Program-made: the position numbers and the translations under genes
Shown here: positions 33,688 to 43,840 of the stretch, piece after piece
Position numbering within the stretch: the first letter of the stretch is position 1
Layout: each line of letters begins with the position of its first letter
The notes under the pieces: model-generated
The model's input: the letters and a program-made list of their open reading frames with translations, nothing else
Told to the model about the DNA's origin: nothing
The model's database searches: none
NCBI GenBank assembly: GCA_030263395.1
Contig: SZOW01000016.1
Location: 26,766-90,765 of the forward strand
Direction of reading: 5' to 3'
DNA from: QUBU01 sp014337915
Lineage (GTDB): Bacteria > Pseudomonadota > Gammaproteobacteria > Steroidobacterales > GCA-2729495
DNA: 64,000 nt

Positions 33688-34308
33688 ATGCCTCTTCCGA
33701 GCACTGCCATACTCGGCACCGTGACCCTGCAGCCGGGCGCACCGCCGGTGGCCAGCCGCGACGTCGCCGAGGCCCGGTGGTGGGCGCGGCCGCTGGCGCG
33801 CCAGCTCGCGGCGCGCGAGGCGCGGGCGTTGCGCCAGCTGGCCGGTATCGATGGCTTCCCCACGCTAATTGCCTGGGACGGCCGGCGCCTGGTGCGCAGC
33901 GCGATCGACGGCCTCACCCTGCGCGAGGCGCGACCGCGCGATGCGGCCTATTTCCGCGCGGCCCTGCGCCTGCTGCTGCGCATGCACCGCCGCGGCGTGG
34001 CCCACAACGACCTCGCCCGCGAACCGAACTGGCTGGTGACGACCACCGGGAAACCTGCGCTCATCGACTTCCAGCTCGCCTGGATCGATCCGGCTCGCGG
34101 TCGGCTGTTCCGCCTGATGGCGCGCGAGGACCTGCGCCACCTGCTCAAGCACAAGCGCCAGTACTGCCCGGAGCGGCTCACCGCCCGGCAACGCCAGCTG
34201 CTGGCCCAGCCCAGTGCTGCGGCCCGCACCTGGCGCTGGACCTTGCAGCCGCTCGGCCGCAGACTTCGCGGCTGGCTCGGGCGCGATGCCCGGAAGACGC
34301 AGGAGTGA
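33688..34308 (+). CDS. RIO-like/small protein kinase
   Basis: A 206-residue minimal kinase. Catalytic loop RGVAHNDLAREPNWL with the HND base Asp and the metal-binding Asn, then ALIDFQLAW in place of DFG. The N-lobe is short and lacks an obvious P-loop, as in RIO and Kdo-kinase relatives. The target is unknown; related proteobacterial proteins are often called serine/threonine protein kinase or RIO1. It begins a short operon with an 80-residue protein and a TonB-dependent receptor. Confidence 0.75.
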   Translation: MPLPSTAILGTVTLQPGAPPVASRDVAEARWWARPLARQLAAREARALRQLAGIDGFPTLIAWDGRRLVRSAIDGLTLREARPRDAAYFRAALRLLLRMHRRGVAHNDLAREPNWLVTTTGKPALIDFQLAWIDPARGRLFRLMAREDLRHLLKHKRQYCPERLTARQRQLLAQPSAAARTWRWTLQPLGRRLRGWLGRDARKTQE

Positions 34309-34313
34309 GGAGC

Positions 34314-34556
34314 GTGGAAATCTCACAGCCCAACAATGCCACCCACCCGCCGGCCACCGAGAGGCGCTTCGGCATCCGCGTCAGCGCACCGCCGGAGGAT
34401 CCGTTCACCCGCCTCGTCGATCCCGGCTGGCACCGGGAGCACTGGTACGCCACCCGTGCCGAGCGCGACAGCGCGTTGCAGGACATGGGCTCGCGCCACC
34501 GCTACTCGCGCGGCAGCGACCTGCCGAGCGTGGTGCTGGAAGCCATCGAGCGCTAG
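34314..34556 (+). CDS. 80-residue uncharacterised protein
   Basis: GTG start 5 nt after the kinase stop with GAGG upstream. The sequence is polar, with a block FGIRVSAPPEDPFTRLVDPG and WYATRAERDSALQDM, and ends LPSVVLEAIER. No signal peptide, membrane helix or known motif. Tight spacing to the kinase gene on one side (5 nt) and the receptor gene on the other (8 nt) supports co-expression and a possible role as a kinase partner or substrate. Confidence 0.65.
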   Translation: MEISQPNNATHPPATERRFGIRVSAPPEDPFTRLVDPGWHREHWYATRAERDSALQDMGSRHRYSRGSDLPSVVLEAIER

Positions 34557-34564
34557 CTGCAACG

Positions 34565-36655
34565 ATGCGCGGCTGGCCGCTGTGGCGCGCGGCGGCGGCA
34601 GCCGCGATACTCGCACCGCTGCCGACGGCTGGTATCGCGATGGCCAGCGACACCGGGACACTCGGCCCGGGGATCGTCGTCACCGCCAGCCGCGAGCCGC
34701 TCAGCGAACTCGACCTGATCGGCAACACGGCGCTGATCGACGCCGCGCGCATCGGGCGGGTCGGCGCCACCCATCCGGCGGAACTCGGCATGCAGGCCGC
34801 CGGCACCTGGCTCCAGCGCGGCGCGGAGCAGGAAAGCCTGCCGGCGATCCGCTCACCGGTACTCACCGGCCCGGGCTCCTGCGGAGCCTTCCTCATGCTC
34901 GAGGATGGCATCCCGGTGCGGCCGGCCGGGTTCTGCAACGTCAACGAGCTGTTCGAGATCCTCACCGAGCAGGCGGTTGCCATGGAGGTGCTGCGTGGAC
35001 CATCGCGCGCGACCTACGGTGCCAACGGCCTGCATGGCACGCTGAACTTCCTGTTGCCGGGGCCGCAGGGCGTCGCCGGAACGGCCGGCAGCCTCGAGGC
35101 CGGGCCCCATGCGTACTGGCGCGCCATCGGCCAGTGGCGCGGCCTGCTCGCCGACGCCGCCGCCGTTGCCGGCCTGCTCCTCAATCATGATGGCGATTTC
35201 CGCGCCGATGCCGGCTACGACCAGGCCAAGGGCTTTTTCAAGCTGGCCCATGACAGCAGCGCCGGATCGCTGGAAACCGGGTTCTCCGGCACGCTGCTCG
35301 ACCAGGAAAGTGCCGGATACATCACCGGCTACGAAGCCTACAAGGATGAAACCCTGCGCCGGCAGAACCTCAATCCCGAGGCCCAGCGGCGTGCGGACAG
35401 CGAGCGTCTCTACCTGCGCTTCACGCCCGCCGCAGGCCGGCCCCTGGCCGGCATGGACCTGCGGGCCTGGCTGCACCGCTCGTCGATGGATTTCCTCCAG
35501 CACTTCCTGCCCGGCAAGCCACGCGAGGAGAACGGCCAGTGGAGCGCCGGCTTCATGGCCACGCAGCGCAACGCGTTCGACAACGGCTGGACGCTCAACT
35601 CGGGCCTCGACCTGGAACTGGCGCGTGGCACCCTGAAGGAAACCCAGGCGGGCGACTCTGGCATCGGCAGCCTGCCGCCAGGCAAGCACTACGACTACTC
35701 GGCCTCGAGCGCACTGGCAGGCCTGTTCGGGCAGCTGCGCCTGCCGCTCGGTGCCGGCTGGTTCGCGGAAGCCGGACTGCGCGCCGAACTGATGCGCTAC
35801 GACTACGACAACCGCATGCTCGACGGCAACACGCGCGACGACGGCAGTCCCTGCACGCCAGCGCCCTGCCGCTACAGCCGGCCGGCGGACCGCGACGATG
35901 GCTTCCTCAACCTCGCGCCCAACGCCGGGCTGCTCTGGCAGATCACGCCAGGGCTCTCGGCCTACGCGAGCCTGGCCCGCGGTTTTCGCCCGCCACAGGC
36001 GGCCGAGCTCTACCGCCTGCAGTCACAGCAGGCCCACGCCGACCTGGACTCCGAGACGCTGGACAGCGCGGAGATCGGCCTGCACTGGCTCACCGCCATC
36101 ACCCGGGTCGAGGCGGACGTCTACGCGATGAAGAAGCGCAACGTCATCTTCCAGGACGCCAGCCGCTTCAACGTCGACGGCGGCGAGACGCGCCACCGTG
36201 GCCTGGAACTGCAGGCACAGCTGCAGCTGCCATCCGGCCTCTATGCCGGCCTGGCGGGCAGCTACTCGCGCCAGACCTACGCCTTCGATGCTCTGACGCC
36301 CGGCGGTGAGACCATCCGCTCCGGCACCGACATCGACACCGCGCCGCGCAGGCTCGGCAGCGCGCATCTCGGCCTGGTGCGCGGCCGCGGGCTCGCCGAA
36401 CTCGAGTGGGTCCATGTCGGCGCCTACAATCTCGATGCCGGCGGCATCGCGCGCTATGAGGGCCATGACCTGCTCAACCTGCGCGCGAGCTGGCGCCTCT
36501 TACCGTCGTGGAACCTGACGGCGCGGATCAACAACCTCGGCGACCAGCTGTACGCCGAGCGTGCCGACTATGTCGCTTTCCCCGCCGCCAGCTATCGCTA
36601 CTTCCCGGGGCGCGACCGCGAGCTGTACCTGGAAATCGCCTGGCAAACGCATTGA
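34565..36655 (+). CDS. TonB-dependent outer-membrane receptor
   Basis: A 696-residue receptor. Signal peptide about 1-27, TonB-box-like GPGIVVTASREPLSELDL, plug domain with GPGSCGAFLMLEDGIPVRPA and EVLRGPSRATYGANGLHGTL, then a 22-strand barrel ending FPGRDRELYLEIAWQTH. The plug holds two Cys around the ligand loop. Imports a siderophore, vitamin or other large ligand; not determinable here. The ATG at 34565 has only a weak ribosome site, consistent with coupling to the 80-residue gene. Confidence 0.9.
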   Translation: MRGWPLWRAAAAAAILAPLPTAGIAMASDTGTLGPGIVVTASREPLSELDLIGNTALIDAARIGRVGATHPAELGMQAAGTWLQRGAEQESLPAIRSPVLTGPGSCGAFLMLEDGIPVRPAGFCNVNELFEILTEQAVAMEVLRGPSRATYGANGLHGTLNFLLPGPQGVAGTAGSLEAGPHAYWRAIGQWRGLLADAAAVAGLLLNHDGDFRADAGYDQAKGFFKLAHDSSAGSLETGFSGTLLDQESAGYITGYEAYKDETLRRQNLNPEAQRRADSERLYLRFTPAAGRPLAGMDLRAWLHRSSMDFLQHFLPGKPREENGQWSAGFMATQRNAFDNGWTLNSGLDLELARGTLKETQAGDSGIGSLPPGKHYDYSASSALAGLFGQLRLPLGAGWFAEAGLRAELMRYDYDNRMLDGNTRDDGSPCTPAPCRYSRPADRDDGFLNLAPNAGLLWQITPGLSAYASLARGFRPPQAAELYRLQSQQAHADLDSETLDSAEIGLHWLTAITRVEADVYAMKKRNVIFQDASRFNVDGGETRHRGLELQAQLQLPSGLYAGLAGSYSRQTYAFDALTPGGETIRSGTDIDTAPRRLGSAHLGLVRGRGLAELEWVHVGAYNLDAGGIARYEGHDLLNLRASWRLLPSWNLTARINNLGDQLYAERADYVAFPAASYRYFPGRDRELYLEIAWQTH

Positions 36656-36689
36656 TGGCGGCAGCCGCGCAATCCCTGCCGGACCGTGA

Positions 36690-36717
36690 TTGCAGTGCAT
36701 GGTGACTGTGCTAGTCT
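36690..36717 (+). promoter_or_regulatory. possible sigma70 promoter of the DUF3015 gene
   Basis: TTGCAG (36690-36695), a 16-nt spacer and TAGTCT (36712-36717) preceded by TGTGC. Position 70 bp before the DUF3015 start with its strong ribosome site (GGGAGG) is sensible. The match to consensus is partial (-10 three of six), so confidence is low. Confidence 0.35.
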
Positions 36718-36787
36718 GCATCGGCACACCCGCCAGGTCGTCTGGGGCGCGTTGGGTGTGCTCATTTAATTTCACACGGGAGGTCAT

Positions 36788-37264
36788 ATGAAGCGAATAC
36801 TGATGGTTGCGGCCCTCATGGGCGTGTCGGCGGGTGCACTGGCCGAGGCGCCGGGCGGCCCGAACTGCGGCTGGGGCAACATGCTGATGAACGGGCAATC
36901 CGGCCTCGGCGCCCACGTGGTCGCCAGCCTGACCAACGGCACCAGCGGCAATGCCACCTTCGGCATGACCACGGGCACCAACGGCTGCTCCGCCAACGGC
37001 AAGCTGACCTACGGCGGCAAGTCGCTGATCGGCGCCGTGATGGATGAGTTCAGCGAGGACGTGGCCCGCGGTGACGGCGAGGCCCTGACGGCGGTGGCCG
37101 TCGCCATGGGCGTCGACGAAGCCGACCGCACGGCGTTCAAGCAGCTGATGCACGACAACTTCGCCACGCTGTTCCCCTCGGCCGATGTCACCGCCGAGCA
37201 GGTGAGCGAGCGCGTCGTGGAACTGATGCGCAGCAACGACCAGCTCGCGCGTTACGTGTCCTGA
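36788..37264 (+). CDS. DUF3015 exported protein
   Basis: A 158-residue exported protein. Signal peptide (MKRILMVAALMGVSAGALA), then the DUF3015 core: NCGWGNMLMNGQSGLGAHVV, SGNATFGMTTGTNGCSANG, and a helical C-terminus (DEFSEDVARGDGEALTAVAV). The two Cys likely form a disulfide. DUF3015 genes usually sit directly before DUF4105 genes, as here. Function unknown, periplasmic or outer membrane associated. Confidence 0.9.
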   Translation: MKRILMVAALMGVSAGALAEAPGGPNCGWGNMLMNGQSGLGAHVVASLTNGTSGNATFGMTTGTNGCSANGKLTYGGKSLIGAVMDEFSEDVARGDGEALTAVAVAMGVDEADRTAFKQLMHDNFATLFPSADVTAEQVSERVVELMRSNDQLARYVS

Positions 37265-37276
37265 CCTGATGGCCCG

Positions 37277-37306
37277 CCGGGGCGGCCCCTGACTGGGCCG
37301 TCCCGG
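37277..37306 (+). repeat. 12-bp GC hairpin between DUF3015 and DUF4105 genes
   Basis: Arms 37277-37288 and 37295-37306 pair over 12 bp (one G-U) around a 6-nt loop. It ends 1-2 nt before the GTG taken as the DUF4105 start and has no T-run. It could act as an mRNA stability element for the DUF3015 transcript or hold down translation of the next gene. Confidence 0.45.
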
Positions 37307-37307
37307 T

Positions 37308-39212
37308 GTGGCTCCCCGAACCACTCCCACCCCTGTGCGCATCGGCCCCGCCCGCACCGCGGGCCTGCTGCCGGGGTTGCTAGGGCTGCTGCTGGCCACG
37401 GCATCGCCCGCCAATCCCGCTGCGCCTGCGACGGATACCGACAGCCCGACGGTGGCGGCGCTGGCCGGCCAGCGCGAATGGCTGCAGCTGCTGCACTACA
37501 CGCCGTCCTGGCTGCCCGGCCGGTTGCGCAATTTCGTCGACGATCCGGATTTCTTCCTCAGTCCCCGGGGGCCGCATGACCCGGCCGCGGAACTCGCGGC
37601 GACGCTCGACGCGCTGCGCCGCGATCCGGCCACCCAGTGCCGGTTTCCCGCACGCCGGCAATGGCTGGTCGCGCGGCTGCCGGGGCTGGCGGCGACGCTG
37701 CCGGCGGCCCACTGCGCGGAATACGAGGAATGGCGCCGGGTGCTCGCGGTGCGCGAAGCGGTGCTGGTGTTCGCTTCCAGCTACCTCAACAGCCCATCGT
37801 CGATGTACGGGCACACATTCCTGCGCTTCGACTCGGCCGCGCCCGAGCGGCGCACGCCACTGCTGGCCTGGGCGCTGAACTTCGGTGCCACCGTGCCGCC
37901 CGACGAGAACGGATTCGTCTATGCCTGGCGCGGCCTGTTCGGCGGCTACCCCGGGCAGTTCGCCGCCGGGCCGTACTTCGAGAAGCTGCGCGAGTACTCG
38001 CGCCTGGAAAGCCGTGACCTCTGGGAATACCGCCTGAACCTCGACGCCGCCGAACTCGACCGCCTGCTGGCGCATGCCTGGGAACTGCGCGCCATCAACT
38101 TCGACTACTACTTCTTCGACGAGAACTGCTCGCTGCGGTTACTGGAGCTGCTCGACGTCGCCCGCCCCGGCCACGACCTCGCCGACCAGTTCCCGAACTA
38201 CGCGATTCCCATCGACACCGTGCGCGCTGTGATCGACGCCGGCATGGTCACTGATGTCGCCTGGCGGCCGGCCACGCGCAGCACGCTGCGCTGGCAGATC
38301 GCACAGCTCGATGCCGGCGAACGCCAGCTGGCGCGCCGCCTGGCTGACGACGCCGGCGCTGATCCCCAGGCCTTCGCCGCCCTCGAACCCGCGCGCCAGC
38401 GGCTGGTGGCGGAAGTCGCCTACCAGTACCTGCGCGACCGTGCGGTGCACGCCGTGCCGGATGCGGCGCTGGCACGGCAGAACTTCGCCCTGCTGCAACT
38501 CCTGGAGCGCACGGCCGCCGCTACCGCACCGCCAGCGCCACCGCGGCCGGCGGCACCGGAGACCGGCCACCGCACGGGCCTGGCCGCGCTCGCGGCCGGT
38601 ACCGAGGAATCACGCGCTTTCGGCGATCTCGAATGGCGCATCAGCTACCACGACCTGCTCGACCCACCCGCAGGCTATCCCGCTGGAGCCTCGCTCAACA
38701 TGGCACGCATGGTCCTGCGCCTGAAGGAGGGCGGCACGCTGCAGCTGCAGCGGCTCGATGCGCTCGAGATCACCTCGCTGGCGGCGCGGGACCAGTTCTT
38801 CCGCAGCTGGTCCTGGCGCGTGAACGCCGGCCTGGAGCGGCAGTGGACCGATGGCGACGACATCCTCGTCACCCAGGCCAACGGCGGCTTCGGCGGCAGC
38901 TGGGCGCCGCTGCCATCGCTGTTGCTGTTCGCACTCGGCACCGGACGGCTGGAGGTCAACCACGCGCTCGACCGCTCGCTCGACCTCGCCCCGGGCCTGG
39001 CGGCTGGACTGCGGCTGGAGAGCCCTGCCGGCATCACGCTCGCCAGCGCCGACTTCTACCACTTCACCGGCGGCGAGGATCGCAGGGCACTCGCCCTGCG
39101 CCACGAGCTCGCGCTCGGCGCCAACCTCGGCCTGCGCCTGCAGCTCGAACGACGCGTCAACGAACATGACCGCGTCGACGAGGCGAGCCTCGCGCTGCGC
39201 TACCATTTCTGA
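37308..39212 (+). CDS. DUF4105 / Lnb-type N-terminal domain protein with C-terminal barrel
   Basis: A 634-residue exported protein. Signal-like segment TAGLLPGLLGLLLATASPA, then DUF4105: LNSPSSMYGHTFLRFDSAAP, the catalytic-looking His and INFDYYFFDENCSLRLLELL with its Cys. This domain is shared with the lipoprotein transacylase Lnb, where His and Cys form the active site. A Pro-rich linker (about 410-430) precedes a C-terminal barrel-like region ending LALRYHF. Start is uncertain: GTG 37308 and GTG 37335 both lack a good ribosome site, and a strong hairpin sits just upstream. Confidence 0.85.
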   Translation: MAPRTTPTPVRIGPARTAGLLPGLLGLLLATASPANPAAPATDTDSPTVAALAGQREWLQLLHYTPSWLPGRLRNFVDDPDFFLSPRGPHDPAAELAATLDALRRDPATQCRFPARRQWLVARLPGLAATLPAAHCAEYEEWRRVLAVREAVLVFASSYLNSPSSMYGHTFLRFDSAAPERRTPLLAWALNFGATVPPDENGFVYAWRGLFGGYPGQFAAGPYFEKLREYSRLESRDLWEYRLNLDAAELDRLLAHAWELRAINFDYYFFDENCSLRLLELLDVARPGHDLADQFPNYAIPIDTVRAVIDAGMVTDVAWRPATRSTLRWQIAQLDAGERQLARRLADDAGADPQAFAALEPARQRLVAEVAYQYLRDRAVHAVPDAALARQNFALLQLLERTAAATAPPAPPRPAAPETGHRTGLAALAAGTEESRAFGDLEWRISYHDLLDPPAGYPAGASLNMARMVLRLKEGGTLQLQRLDALEITSLAARDQFFRSWSWRVNAGLERQWTDGDDILVTQANGGFGGSWAPLPSLLLFALGTGRLEVNHALDRSLDLAPGLAAGLRLESPAGITLASADFYHFTGGEDRRALALRHELALGANLGLRLQLERRVNEHDRVDEASLALRYHF

Positions 39213-39216
39213 AGCC

Positions 39217-40071
39217 ATGGCCACGCTGATCCGCGGGATTTCCCTGTTGTTGTTGCCGCTGCTGCTCGGCAGCTGCAGCAGGCTGCTGTTCGTGCCCATG
39301 ACACCGCTGGTGCGCACGCCCGCCGAGCTGGGCCTGCAGTACCGCGATGTGACGCTGCAGGCGGCCGACGGCACCCGGCTCGCGGCCTGGTGGCTGCCGG
39401 CCCAGGGCGATCCGCGGGGCACGGTGCTGTTCCTGCACGGCAATGCCGAGAACATCAGCACGCATATTGCCAGCGTGTGGTGGCTGCCGGCCGCGGGCTA
39501 CCAGGTGCTGCTGCTCGACTACCGCGGCTTCGGCGCCTCGCAGGGCCGGCCGCAGTTGCCGGCGGTGTTTGCCGACATCCGCGCCGCCTTCGACTGGCTG
39601 GCGGCGGAACCGGCGAGCCAGGGTCCGCCGCTGTTCCTGCTCGGGCAGAGCCTCGGCGCCTCGCTCGGCGGCTACCTCGCCGGTGCCGATCCGGCGCTGC
39701 GCGCGCGCCTTGCCGGCGTCGTGCTCGACTCCGGCTTCGCGCGCTACGGCTGGATCGCCCGTGAGGTCGCCAGCCGCAGCTGGCTCACCTGGCCGCTGCA
39801 GTGGCCGATAGCCTGGGGCATGCCCGACGGCTACGACCTCCTCGACCAGGTCGGGCATATCAGCCCGGTGCCCCTGCTGCTGATCCACGGTCGCAGCGAT
39901 CCGATCGTCGGCTTCCATCATGCAGAAGCGCTGCGTGCGGCGGCCCGGGAACCCAGCGCGCTGCTCGCCTACGACGGCGGGCATATCGCTGGTTTTCGTG
40001 ATCCGCAGATCCGCGCCGCCCTGCTGCGGTTCTTCGCCGATCCGGCCCGCGTGAAGGAAGCGGTCCACTGA
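39217..40071 (+). CDS. alpha/beta-hydrolase lipoprotein
   Basis: A 284-residue lipoprotein hydrolase (lipobox LLLLPLLLGSCS). Oxyanion motif LFLHGNAENIS, nucleophile elbow LLGQSLGASLGG, acid HGRSDPIVG and catalytic His in YDGGHIAGF; this is the BEM46-like group. Probably an outer- or inner-membrane-tethered esterase or peptidase-like enzyme. Only 4 nt after the DUF4105 stop, so co-transcribed. Confidence 0.87.
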   Translation: MATLIRGISLLLLPLLLGSCSRLLFVPMTPLVRTPAELGLQYRDVTLQAADGTRLAAWWLPAQGDPRGTVLFLHGNAENISTHIASVWWLPAAGYQVLLLDYRGFGASQGRPQLPAVFADIRAAFDWLAAEPASQGPPLFLLGQSLGASLGGYLAGADPALRARLAGVVLDSGFARYGWIAREVASRSWLTWPLQWPIAWGMPDGYDLLDQVGHISPVPLLLIHGRSDPIVGFHHAEALRAAAREPSALLAYDGGHIAGFRDPQIRAALLRFFADPARVKEAVH

Positions 40072-40173
40072 CCTCCCCGGGCGGAGTCGGGCCGGAGTCG
40101 GGCCGGAGTTGGGTAAGGGTCGGGATTTGTACGTAGAACCGCCCCGCTGGCCGCGCCACGGGCTGCGCCGCGG

Positions 40174-40202
40174 TTGGCAGGACCCGCCAAACTCACGATA
40201 AT
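40174..40202 (+). promoter_or_regulatory. sigma70 promoter of icd
   Basis: TTGGCA (40174-40179), a 17-nt spacer and GATAAT (40197-40202): five of six matches in both hexamers with ideal spacing. Transcription should start near 40208-40210. Hence the in-frame TTG at 40202 lies inside the -10 box and cannot be the icd start. Confidence 0.75.
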
Positions 40203-40234
40203 TGGCGCCCTCTGACGGTGCCGGTGTTCACTTA

Positions 40235-41530
<1,296 letters not shown>

Positions 41531-41536
41531 CCGGCA

Positions 41537-41561
41537 CCGGCGCGGGTGACAACCGCGCCGG
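41537..41561 (+). terminator. hairpin downstream of icd
   Basis: CCGGCGCGG and CCGCGCCGG form a perfect 9-bp stem with a 7-nt loop 6 nt after the icd stop. There is no T-run, so it is at best a weak or Rho-assisted terminator, or an mRNA 3'-end protector. Confidence 0.45.
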
Positions 41562-41582
41562 AACCCGCTAGGCTCACCGCCC

Positions 41583-41861
41583 ATGCTGAAGCCGAGCCAG
41601 TACTGGATCCTCACCGGCGCCGGTGTCATCGCCGTGGCGCTGGCGCTCACCAACATGTTCATGGTGCAGGGAAACACGGCGTTGAAGGCCGAGGCCGGCT
41701 CGCGCGCCCAGTACATCCAGCAGAGCATCGCCCTGGAGCAGCTCTACGGCCAGATCGTGCAGGAACTGGCGCAGCGCTCGGTGCGGACCCAGGACAGCCA
41801 GGTGCGGGACCTGCTGGCCGCCGAGGGCATCAGCTTCGACCAGGGCGGAACGCCCCGATGA
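41583..41861 (+). CDS. small membrane protein (92 residues)
   Basis: One TM helix (YWILTGAGVIAVALALTNMF) followed by a helical extracytoplasmic region (AQYIQQSIALEQLYGQIVQE) and polar tail. Not a recognised family. It overlaps the next gene by ATGA and the next protein has the same plan, so the two probably form a heteromeric membrane complex. Confidence 0.65.
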   Translation: MLKPSQYWILTGAGVIAVALALTNMFMVQGNTALKAEAGSRAQYIQQSIALEQLYGQIVQELAQRSVRTQDSQVRDLLAAEGISFDQGGTPR

Positions 41862-42202
41862 GCGACGGCAACCAGGGCCCGTTCCTGCCGCTGATGCTGC
41901 TGGCGATCGCGGTCATCGGCTGGAGCGGCTTCCAGACCTCGCAGCTGGTCATCGAGCGCAGCAGCCTGCGCGAGGCGATCAGCAACCAGGAAGTGCAGAT
42001 GGACCAGTCTGCCAGGCTGCGCGAGCGGCTGCAGTCCCTCGCCAACCGCGTTGCCCTGCTCGCCAGGAGCGGCAACGCCAACGCCACCATCGTCGTCGAG
42101 GAACTGCGCAAGCGCGGCATCACGCTCGGTGACCCGCCGCCGGCGCCCGGCGCCGCGGCCCCCGGAGCGGCCCCAGGCGCAGCAACGCCGCCTCAGCGCT
42201 GA
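41858..42202 (+). CDS. small membrane protein with coiled coil (114 residues)
   Basis: TM helix near the N-terminus (FLPLMLLAIAVIGWSGFQTS), a coiled-coil region (MDQSARLRERLQSLANRVAL) and an Ala/Pro-rich tail. Coupled to the 92-residue gene. Its 3' end overlaps the convergent glpD by 10 bp. No function can be assigned. Confidence 0.65.
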   Translation: MSDGNQGPFLPLMLLAIAVIGWSGFQTSQLVIERSSLREAISNQEVQMDQSARLRERLQSLANRVALLARSGNANATIVVEELRKRGITLGDPPPAPGAAAPGAAPGAATPPQR

Positions 42203-43821
42203 AGCGGCCGACGCAGCGCGGCGGTTTCCACGAGGAAGCCGGTGCGCTCGGCCATGCAGCGCGCCGCATCCCAGCCCAGCTGTTCCGCTGCGACCCGCAG
42301 CGCGCCGTCCAGCACCCCGGCACCGAGGTCGGCCTCCAGGCCCAGCATGGTCCGCCGCATCAGGCAGTCTGCCAGGCTGGTGGCCATTTCCTCCTCGAAG
42401 GCGAAGACGATCTCGGCGGCGATGGCATGGGCGCTGCCAAGGCTTGCGCCCAGCGCCGGATCACGGGCCACGAGCGCGGCAACCGCGTCGGCCCGGCTGC
42501 CATAGAGGCCGACGAGGCGCGCCGCCACCGCGCCATCCAGGCCGGTGCGCGCCGTGATGTCCGCGGCCAGCGGCACCGGATCGGCGAGTGCACCCGGCAG
42601 CGCTTCCCGGTGCGTGCTGCATGCGGCGAGGTCGCGCCCGCTGCGCCGGGCCAGGCGGTCCACCACCTGGGCTGCGAGGCTGCGGTAGGTGGTCAGCTTG
42701 CCGCCGATGACGGAGTAGAGCCCGCGGGCCAGGTTGCGATGGTGGCGCAGCTGGTGGCGCCGGGTGATCGCCGCCTGGTCCTTGCCGGCGGCTGCCGGCA
42801 GCGGCCGTACGCCGACGTAGCTGTAGTGGACCGCGTCGCGTGACAGCCCGGCAGCGGGGAACAGCCTGCGCGCCTCGGCCAGCAGGTAGTCGACCTCGGC
42901 CGGATCGCTGTGCACCGCACCCGGATCGCCATCGAAGGCTATGTCGGTGGTGCCGATCAGCGTCATGCCGTTCCAGGGAATGATGAAGAACGGCCGGCCA
43001 TCGGCCGCCGCCTCCGCGTAGCAGGCGCTCGCGCCGAGGCCCGGCAGTGGCCCGGTGACCAGGTGCGTCCCCTTCGAGCCGCCGATGTACCGGCGCTGGC
43101 GCTGGCCGGCCAGGCTGCCGAGCAGGCGATCCACCCAGGGCCCGGCCGCATTGACCACCAGGGGAGCTGCCAGGGTCCCGGTGGTGCCGCGGCGCAGGTC
43201 ACGCAGCAGCACGCCGCTCACGCGGCCCGCCTCGACCAGCACGCGCTCCGCGACCGTGCGCAGGCGGATGTCGGCGCCGGCAGCGCGGGCTGCCAGCAGG
43301 TTCTCCAGCACCAGCCGTTCAGGGAACCTGACCTGGGCGTCATGGTAGCCGGCGGCACCACGCAGGCCGTCGACCTCCAGCCCGGGCATCTCGCGCCGCG
43401 TGGCGGCTGCGTCCAGCATGCGGTGCGACGGCAGCGACTTGCCGGCCGACAGCAGGTCGTAGAGCCACATGCCGGCGCGCACCGTGGCCGGGCCGCGGCG
43501 CGCACCGGCGAGCAGCGGGATCAGCAGCGGTAGTGGCCGCACCAGGTGCGGTGCCGTGCGCAGCAGCACCTCGCGCTCCCGCAGGGACTCGCGGACCAGC
43601 CCGAACTCGGCGAATTCCAGGTAACGTAGGCCGCCGTGCACGAGGCGGCTGCACCAGCGCGAGGTCGCGCCACAGAGGTCATCCTGCTCCAGCAGGCAGG
43701 TGCGCAGGCCACGCAGCGCGGCATCGCGCGCGATGCCGGCGCCATTGATGCCACCGCCGATGATGATGACGTCGAAGTCCAAGCGTGGATTTTCCCGCCC
43801 CGGGCGGGGCGAGCCTAGCAC
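42193..43821 (-). CDS. glpD: aerobic glycerol-3-phosphate dehydrogenase
   Basis: FAD enzyme oxidising sn-glycerol-3-phosphate to dihydroxyacetone phosphate at the inner membrane and feeding quinone. FAD-binding FDVIIIGGGINGAGIARDAA at the N-terminus, substrate-site SRWCSRLVHGGLRYLE, FIIPWNGMTLIGTTDIAFDG and YSVIGGKLTTYRSLAAQVVD; the C-terminal DAO_C domain closes the protein. 542 residues from GTG 43821; a TTG at 43782, just before the Rossmann strand and after GGGGCGGG, is an alternative start. No glpF/glpK nearby. Confidence 0.9.
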   Translation of the reverse strand: MLGSPRPGRENPRLDFDVIIIGGGINGAGIARDAALRGLRTCLLEQDDLCGATSRWCSRLVHGGLRYLEFAEFGLVRESLREREVLLRTAPHLVRPLPLLIPLLAGARRGPATVRAGMWLYDLLSAGKSLPSHRMLDAAATRREMPGLEVDGLRGAAGYHDAQVRFPERLVLENLLAARAAGADIRLRTVAERVLVEAGRVSGVLLRDLRRGTTGTLAAPLVVNAAGPWVDRLLGSLAGQRQRRYIGGSKGTHLVTGPLPGLGASACYAEAAADGRPFFIIPWNGMTLIGTTDIAFDGDPGAVHSDPAEVDYLLAEARRLFPAAGLSRDAVHYSYVGVRPLPAAAGKDQAAITRRHQLRHHRNLARGLYSVIGGKLTTYRSLAAQVVDRLARRSGRDLAACSTHREALPGALADPVPLAADITARTGLDGAVAARLVGLYGSRADAVAALVARDPALGASLGSAHAIAAEIVFAFEEEMATSLADCLMRRTMLGLEADLGAGVLDGALRVAAEQLGWDAARCMAERTGFLVETAALRRPLQR

Positions 43822-43840
43822 GGGGTCCGGCCGGGCGCCG

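Noticed and set aside
40202..40204. TTG at 40202 as icd start
   Set aside because: It overlaps the -10 hexamer of the predicted promoter and would precede the transcription start.
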